Shown here in pieces: positions 59,518-64,000 of a stretch of DNA of 64,000 bases (position 1 is its first letter; the number at the start of each line of letters is the position of its first letter). The stretch spans positions 106,660 to 170,659 of the forward strand of contig JACQQD010000009.1 of assembly GCA_016207165.1 (NCBI GenBank), given 5' to 3'. Both the position numbers and the translations under genes were made by a program. The notes under the pieces were generated by a model. It searched no databases and was not told the origin of the DNA. It saw nothing but the letters and a program-made list of their open reading frames with translations. The DNA is from Microcaldota archaeon (GTDB lineage Archaea > Micrarchaeota > Micrarchaeia > Norongarragalinales > Norongarragalinaceae).

Positions 59518-60101
59518 ACGCCACGCACGTCGGCATTTACCACCGCGTTGGAGGCCGCGCCGGAAACGAAACCCATCACGTTTCGTTCCGCTTCGGACAA
59601 GCCGGGGAGTTCAATCCGACGCACCCGGATTGCTTGGGCAAGGGACAGACCCGCCTGATTCACGTGGAAGCCATACCGCAGGAATACGTGGATGAAATCC
59701 GGACGTGGCTCGAGACGAATCCGGCTCTGGAAGAGGTTTTTCCGCCCACGCACCGCTTGATGGGGCGCATGACCATTGACGCGAAAGGAAAAAATGCGGT
59801 GACTCGCGAAGTTTACCCGAAACGCGGCTTAAGCGGGACCAAGAGGTACGCCGACGTTCCGGGATACGGCGCTCATTTGGAATCCGTGTGCCTCAACTAT
59901 TTGGCCCAAGTTCACGGACTTGAACAAATCAGGAGCACGGATCACCCCCAACGCGGACGCCGGAAAGTCTTGGACCGAATCGGGCTGCAGTACGACACGG
60001 ATTACCCCATTTCGTATTGGGCGGAAAAAATGGAGCGATACTTTCAGGAACGCCTTGCGCAATACCGGGAAAAAAAACGAAAAAGGCGCGAAGGACTATA
60101 A
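59514..60101 (+). CDS. Hypothetical protein, 195 aa, second of a coupled unknown pair
   Basis: The function is not recognised. The 195-residue protein starts with a strand-rich, His-rich part (HVGIYHRVGGRAGNETHHVSFRFG), has RMTIDAKGKNAVTREVYPKRG, and continues with AHLESVCLNYLAQVHGLEQIRST and RRKVLDRIGL. The latter vaguely resembles the helix and C-terminal end of GNAT acetyltransferases, but the acetyl-CoA loop is not clear. It ends in a very basic tail (YREKKRKRREGL). It overlaps the upstream gene by 4 bp and precedes the SNF transporter by 27 bp. Confidence 0.6.
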   Translation: MNATHVGIYHRVGGRAGNETHHVSFRFGQAGEFNPTHPDCLGKGQTRLIHVEAIPQEYVDEIRTWLETNPALEEVFPPTHRLMGRMTIDAKGKNAVTREVYPKRGLSGTKRYADVPGYGAHLESVCLNYLAQVHGLEQIRSTDHPQRGRRKVLDRIGLQYDTDYPISYWAEKMERYFQERLAQYREKKRKRREGL

Positions 60102-60104
60102 ACC
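60096..60104 (+). promoter_or_regulatory. TATA element of the SNF-family transporter gene
   Basis: CTATAAACC, overlapping the stop of the preceding gene, centres about 29 bp before the ATG at 60129 and would give a leaderless transcript. Confidence 0.5.
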
Positions 60105-60128
60105 TGGAAAGCGTTTTCACGGTTCGAC

Positions 60129-61403
60129 ATGAAAACGTCAAGACAGAACTGGTCTTCCCGGACTCTGTTCATCCTGGCGGCCATCGGCTCGGCCGTGGGC
60201 ATCGGCAACATCTGGCGGTTTCCCTACATCTTCGCCACCCAGGGAGGAACCGCTTTTCTTTTGCCGTACCTCATCGTGGTTTGCGTCATCGGCTTCCCCT
60301 TGATGTTGCTGGAAACCTCGGCGGGCCAGAAAATGCGGAAAGGCTTTCCGTCGGCGTTCAAGCAACTCAAACTTCCGTCTTGGGTCGGCTGGATTCCCTT
60401 ATGCTTTGGCCTAGTGATTTTGTCCTATTACCTGGTCATCACGGGCTGGACCCTTTACCACGCGGCGTCTCTGGCGTTGACTGGCACCTCTTCTTTTGAG
60501 GCCTCGGCGTCTCCCCTGGCATCGATTGCCTTTGGTTGGGGCGTCCTGTCGATTTCCATCCTGGTGGCCGTGGCCGGAATCCGCGGCGGCATCGAAACGG
60601 TGTTGAAAATTGCGGCACCGCTTTTCGTCTTGGGCATGCTGGCCTTGCTTGGCTTTTCCCTTTCGCTTCCAGGAACCCTGAGCCAACTCATGGACTTGTT
60701 CGTCTTGGATTTCTCGGGACTGGCCAATCCCACGGTGTGGCTGTTTGCCGCATCCCAAGCCATTTTTTCGCTTTCCGTGGGCTACGTCATCTTGTACACG
60801 TACGGCACGTACCTGAAAAACACGGATCGGCTCGCGTCTTCCATGGCGTGGGTGGCTTTGGGCGACACGTTGGTGGCGGTGTTGGCCGTGGCCGTGACGC
60901 TGCCCATTGCACTGGCAACCGGGGGCACGGGAGGCTTTTCAGTGGCTTTTGATTCGGCGTTGCTCTTGTTCTCGCACATGGAAAACGGGGTTTGGTTTGG
61001 CACCGTATTCTTTTTCCTCTTGTTCTTGGCGGCATTCACGTCCATCATATCCATGATGGAGGCCCCGGTTTTGGCGGCGCAGGATTACTTCCGCATTGAA
61101 CGCCGAAAAGCCGTGGACTACGTCGGACTGGTCCTGCTTCCCTTGATAGCGTTTTCCGCGTTAAGTTATGCGGGCGTTCACGTGGGCGGGCTTCCGGGCA
61201 TCGAGTTCTTGGATTTGTTGTTCGGCAGCTTGCTGGCCCCGGCATCCGCGTTCGTCGTGGCCGTGGTCGTGGCCTGGCGCATGGATCCGGAAGCCTTGTT
61301 TGAAAAAGCGGGATTCAAGTTGCCCGGCAGATTCGTGCAAGTCCTCACACGGTTCGTCATCCCGTTGGTGCTGGCGGGATTGGCGGTCGTCGCGTTTTTA
61401 TAA
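60129..61403 (+). CDS. Sodium:neurotransmitter symporter (SNF/NSS) family transporter
   Basis: The 424-residue protein has about eleven membrane helices and the LeuT-fold opening ILAAIGSAVGIGNIWRFPYIFATQGGTAFLLPY, whose unwound helix 1 binds sodium and substrate. GFPLMLLETSAGQ and the helix 6 region FSLSVGYVILYTYGTYL are also typical, and AAFTSIISMMEAPV is the helix 8 sodium site. Prokaryotic members import amino acids with sodium. The 11-helix form without a long tail is the microbial type. Substrate is probably an amino acid but is unassigned. Confidence 0.93.
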   Translation: MKTSRQNWSSRTLFILAAIGSAVGIGNIWRFPYIFATQGGTAFLLPYLIVVCVIGFPLMLLETSAGQKMRKGFPSAFKQLKLPSWVGWIPLCFGLVILSYYLVITGWTLYHAASLALTGTSSFEASASPLASIAFGWGVLSISILVAVAGIRGGIETVLKIAAPLFVLGMLALLGFSLSLPGTLSQLMDLFVLDFSGLANPTVWLFAASQAIFSLSVGYVILYTYGTYLKNTDRLASSMAWVALGDTLVAVLAVAVTLPIALATGGTGGFSVAFDSALLLFSHMENGVWFGTVFFFLLFLAAFTSIISMMEAPVLAAQDYFRIERRKAVDYVGLVLLPLIAFSALSYAGVHVGGLPGIEFLDLLFGSLLAPASAFVVAVVVAWRMDPEALFEKAGFKLPGRFVQVLTRFVIPLVLAGLAVVAFL

Positions 61404-61439
61404 GAAGCAAAAGAAGACTAGAACGAAAAATGTGAAAAA

Positions 61440-62066
61440 ATGGCAAAACTGACGAAAATTCTGATCGGTCTTTTATTTTGGTTAATTATACTTGCGTCAT
61501 ATCTGTTTATTTGCTACTTGACAACGAAATTTGAGCTAAACGTCCTCTCCTTGCTTTCTCTTGGAGCAACCTGGGCGACATTTGGAGCAGTATTCATAGC
61601 GGGGGGCACTCTCCTACAAAAACAGGCAGAAAGTCGTTGGAAAACCAATTTGAATGCACTATCTGAAATTAGTAAGCAGCCAGTCTGGACCCGCTGGCCA
61701 TTTCTTAAGAATCACGAGACCGTGCCATTATACGCGGGACACAAAATTGTTACCAAAATCTCATACCCGAAACAACGATTCATCTTTTCAAGAAAAGAAG
61801 AACTCACAGTCGAAATTCCAAGTACCAATTATGATTTAGAAGAATTACCCATCATGTCAAAATATCTTGAAATGAGTTCAAAAAAGGAACGGTATTTCAG
61901 AACCTTGAAATCAAAAGAAGACATAATTGATTTTCTAAAATATTCCTGTTTACAGGACTTGCTTAAGTACGCTAGCATCGATCGTATTGCAACCGTTTTT
62001 GTAACATTCGGTATAGCGCTTTCGTTAGGGGCAATCATTTCGGTTTTCAGCCTTATTGCAATCTAA
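61440..62066 (+). CDS. AT-rich membrane protein of unknown function, 208 aa
   Basis: The 208-residue protein has two N-terminal membrane helices (about residues 7-27 and 35-60), a cytosolic or external domain of about 125 residues rich in Lys, Ser and Tyr, and a C-terminal helix (VFVTFGIALSLGAIISVFSLI). No family is recognised. Its DNA is clearly AT-richer than flanking genes and uses A/T-ending codons, pointing to horizontal acquisition. The 3' end overlaps the convergent next gene by 4 bp. Confidence 0.6.
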   Translation: MAKLTKILIGLLFWLIILASYLFICYLTTKFELNVLSLLSLGATWATFGAVFIAGGTLLQKQAESRWKTNLNALSEISKQPVWTRWPFLKNHETVPLYAGHKIVTKISYPKQRFIFSRKEELTVEIPSTNYDLEELPIMSKYLEMSSKKERYFRTLKSKEDIIDFLKYSCLQDLLKYASIDRIATVFVTFGIALSLGAIISVFSLIAI

Positions 62067-62533
62067 TTAAGAAGCCTCAAAGAGGTGTGAAGGGTCATGG
62101 CTCGGCCGACCAAGACGCCGCCCAAGACGGTGAAGGCGAACATGGCGACGGCGGCATTGTTGACTGACGCGCCGAAAAGAGGCACGCGCAGCACCGCCAT
62201 GACGGCGTACACGCTGAAGACCATGGCGGCCATGCGGTTGAGGCGTTGGCCGACTTGTTCATGCGAGTCGCTGAACTTTCGGCTCAGCCAATGCCCAGCC
62301 ACGTACCCGAACACGACGCCCAGCGCCACGCCCAAAAGCAAAAGCCAAAGCGGTAGAACGCCCTGGTAAAAGTCGAAGGCCAACAGCGCGGCGAGGCCGA
62401 AAAGAAACGGGAAGAAGACTTGGATGCGCCAGGAAAGAATCGGGAAAGACGCATCGGATCGGGTAGCCGCCGCATGAACTGGACGCGTTGGCTTGTCTTT
62501 TTTCTTTCGCGGGGTTTTCTTGCGGGAAGGCAT
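62063..62533 (-). CDS. Small membrane protein, 156 aa, with basic N-terminus
   Basis: The 156-residue protein opens with a lysine/arginine-rich stretch (MPSRKKTPRKKKDKPTRP) followed by four predicted membrane helices in two pairs (FFPFLFGLAALLAFDFY; LPLWLLLLGVALGVVFGYVAGHWL; MAAMVFSVYAVMAVLRV; AAVAMFAFTVLGGVLVGRAM). The positive N-terminus should stay inside. TTTTTATACCC on the minus strand centres about 28 bp before the ATG at 62533. No family is recognised. Confidence 0.6.
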   Translation of the reverse strand: MPSRKKTPRKKKDKPTRPVHAAATRSDASFPILSWRIQVFFPFLFGLAALLAFDFYQGVLPLWLLLLGVALGVVFGYVAGHWLSRKFSDSHEQVGQRLNRMAAMVFSVYAVMAVLRVPLFGASVNNAAVAMFAFTVLGGVLVGRAMTLHTSLRLLN

Positions 62534-62589
62534 CACGTAACCCAACGAATCAAGGGTATAAAAACGCGTCTGGAATCAGCGCGTAGCCG

Positions 62590-62772
62590 TTATCCGTGGT
62601 GGGTTTTGAATTGCAGCACGTCAAGAATCAGAAAGGCCAAAGCGGAGGACAGCGCGATGCCGGCGCCCAACAACGCATCGGATAGCGCCGCGTAGATGCC
62701 GAAAAGAATCAGGCCAAGGGGCACGACGATTTTCGCCCAGAAAAAAAGGGGGCCAAGCGCGTTGAAATCCAT
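62590..62772 (-). CDS. Very small membrane protein, 60 aa
   Basis: The 60-residue protein has two hydrophobic segments (FFWAKIVVPLGLILFGIYAAL and LLGAGIALSSALAFLILDVL) joined by a short turn, forming a likely helical hairpin. It starts 18 bp after the gnd stop on the same strand and may be read with gnd. Its short length makes the call less certain, but composition and spacing suit a real gene. Function unknown. Confidence 0.5.
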   Translation of the reverse strand: MDFNALGPLFFWAKIVVPLGLILFGIYAALSDALLGAGIALSSALAFLILDVLQFKTHHG

Positions 62773-62790
62773 GTGCGGTAAACGCCCACG

Positions 62791-63696
62791 TTACTCTTTT
62801 TTGACTTGGTGGCCGCCGAAACCAAACCGGAGCGCGGCGACCAACTGGGCGGCGTACGATTTTTTCTCTCGCGAGCGGTAACGCAAGTTCAACGCCGTGG
62901 AAATCATGGGAGTCGGGGTTTTCTGCTCGATTCCGGTCTGAACCGTCCACTCGCCGGTGGAGCCCCCTTCAATTTCTTGGCCTACCTGCGAAAGATCGTT
63001 GCCGTTTTCCTTCAACGCGTTTTCCGCGAGTTCCATGAGCCAGGAGCGGATGACGGAGCCGTGGTTCCAAACCGACGCGGCCTCGTGTAAATCGATTTGG
63101 TAGTCCTTGGAGTCTTTCAAAAGCTCGAAGCCTTCGCCAATGCTTTGCAAAATGGCGTACTCGATGCCGTTGTGCACCATTTTGACGAAGTGGCCGGAGC
63201 CCGACGGTCCGAAGTGCGCGTAACCGCCCGGAGCGGCAAGGACTTTCAAGGCGGGTTCGACGAGTTTGTAGGCTTTCTTGTCGCCGCCCACCATGAAGCA
63301 ATAGCCTTGTTTTTCGCCGCCCAAGCCACCTGACGTGCCGATGTCCAGATAGTAAATGCCTTTCTTGGCCAGTGGGGGGGCGCGGCGGACGGCGTCCTTG
63401 TAGTATGAGTTGCCGCCGTCCACGATGACGTCGCCTTTTTCCAAGTAGGGCAAAAATTGGGAAATCATGTCGTCCACCGGCGCTCCATGAGGCACCATGA
63501 TCCACACCACTCTTGGCGGATTGAGTTTGGAGACAAATTCTTTGGGCGAGTGGCCGCCTTCAATTCCGTGCTCTTTTTGGAGGGCCTTGGTTTTTTCGGT
63601 GGTGCGGTTGCCGGCCACCACGTGAAAACCGTGTTTGTGCAGGCGAAGCACCATGTGCTTGCCCATGCGTCCAAGTCCCCAGATGCCGAAGCTCAT
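62791..63696 (-). CDS. gnd: 6-phosphogluconate dehydrogenase, decarboxylating, short (type II) form
   Basis: Gnd oxidises and decarboxylates 6-phosphogluconate to ribulose 5-phosphate, giving NAD(P)H and a pentose phosphate that can feed PRPP for the purine genes here. The 301-residue protein has the nucleotide motif GLGRMG (residues 7-12), DGGNSYYKDAVRRA, DIGTSGGLGGEKQGYCFMVGG, and the catalytic-lysine block GSGHFVKMVHNGIEY. At about 300 residues it is the short YqeC/GndA type, often NAD-dependent, rather than the 470-residue form. AAAGGTGAT about 8 bases before the ATG is a ribosome-binding site, and CCCATAAAAACG further upstream is a probable TATA element. Confidence 0.94.
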   Translation of the reverse strand: MSFGIWGLGRMGKHMVLRLHKHGFHVVAGNRTTEKTKALQKEHGIEGGHSPKEFVSKLNPPRVVWIMVPHGAPVDDMISQFLPYLEKGDVIVDGGNSYYKDAVRRAPPLAKKGIYYLDIGTSGGLGGEKQGYCFMVGGDKKAYKLVEPALKVLAAPGGYAHFGPSGSGHFVKMVHNGIEYAILQSIGEGFELLKDSKDYQIDLHEAASVWNHGSVIRSWLMELAENALKENGNDLSQVGQEIEGGSTGEWTVQTGIEQKTPTPMISTALNLRYRSREKKSYAAQLVAALRFGFGGHQVKKE

Positions 63697-63765
63697 AGCG
63701 TAGAATCACCTTTGTCAAAGCGTTGTAGGTTGCGGACGTTTTTATGGGGTTTGCTTGCACTTTTT

Positions 63766-64000
63766 TTAAAGCGAAATCCAGTCTCCTGGCCTGCTGTAGC
63801 TAATTGGGAGGGCATTTTGAGGGTAGTGACGGCGCACCATGTTGTCCAACAGTTCCAGAAGGTAGGCGTTGGCGGCGGGGCCGTATTCGTGGTTGAGGAG
63901 CATCTGGATGGCTTCAGGGGTTCGTGGAAACACCTTGGATTTTTTTCCGTTCGCCGTCAGCGTCACGGCATCCCATTCCCGGACAGGTCTGGCCTTTTGG
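63766..64000 (-). CDS. Hypothetical protein, 5' end beyond the right edge (partial)
   Basis: The minus-strand frame ending at 63766 stays open to the window edge, giving at least 78 residues, including EWDAVTLTANGKKSKVFPRTP and HEYGPAANAYLLELLDNMVRRHY. A GTG at 63966 could be the start of a complete 66-residue protein, but the open upstream frame suggests a longer gene. No family is recognised. It lies about 70 bp upstream of gnd on the same strand. Confidence 0.5.
   Translation of the reverse strand, partial: QKARPVREWDAVTLTANGKKSKVFPRTPEAIQMLLNHEYGPAANAYLLELLDNMVRRHYPQNALPISYSRPGDWISL

Noticed and set aside
1..64000. CRISPR arrays, rRNA genes, insertion sequences, prophage
   Set aside because: No regularly spaced direct repeats, rRNA-like sequence, transposase, integrase or phage structural gene was seen on either strand.

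Overview
The window reads as a compact archaeal chromosome segment, with nearly every base coding and many genes overlapping by 4 to 11 bp. The archaeal assignment rests on both subunits of DNA topoisomerase VI next to a Pno1/Dim2-like KH protein, an archaeal/eukaryal-type prolyl-tRNA synthetase ending in tyrosine, a tRNA-His split by a canonical bulge-helix-bulge intron, a TrmB-family regulator with a matching operator, and many start codons 24 to 32 bp downstream of TATA elements (leaderless transcripts). A DPANN-type lineage such as Diapherotrites is plausible from style and content, but the sequence alone does not prove it.

Region 1 (1-16.8 kb) is a purine cluster: purE (cut by the left edge), purC, purA, purB and purN on the minus strand; folD, a polysaccharide deacetylase, purH, purF and purD on the plus strand; then purM with three small genes, and divergent purL-purQ. 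Together these cover almost all of PRPP to IMP plus the first step to AMP. The pathway uses the folate-dependent enzymes PurN and PurH with FolD, not the formate-dependent archaeal PurP/PurO. PurL carries PurS-like sequence at its N-terminus. purK is not seen.

Region 2 (17.3-23.6 kb) is a leucine operon, leuA-ilvE-leuC-leuD-leuB, divergent from an ACT-domain regulator-like gene. Region 3 (23.6-28.4 kb) holds a lipoprotein, an unknown gene, top6A/top6B, the KH protein and a response regulator. Region 4 (28.5-36 kb) encodes all five enzymes from aspartate to threonine (lysC, asd, hom, thrB, thrC) around two tandem BASS-type transporters.

Region 5 (36-46.5 kb) has a large lipoprotein, a small winged-helix membrane protein, a stand-alone phosphohistidine swivelling-domain protein, tRNA-His, a secreted and anchored Ig-like protein, a membrane class III nucleotide cyclase followed by an HD-domain gene, a convergent HD-GYP protein, and hisS. 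This second-messenger island is the most unusual coding content here. Region 6 (46.5-56 kb) has a transglutaminase-like gene, ileS, proS, a methyltransferase, an EamA transporter, a TrmB-family regulator divergent from a small membrane protein, an AbrB-like protein and a MarC-family protein.

Region 7 (56-64 kb) begins with a convergent intergenic region holding two large perfect inverted repeats. It continues with a coiled-coil protein, a LUD-domain protein, a YbaK-type deacylase, two linked unknown genes, an SNF-family transporter, small membrane proteins, a short-form 6-phosphogluconate dehydrogenase and a partial unknown gene.

A recurring regulatory theme is divergent gene pairs served by overlapping or single near-symmetric TATA elements. 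No rRNA, CRISPR array, transposase or integrase was seen.
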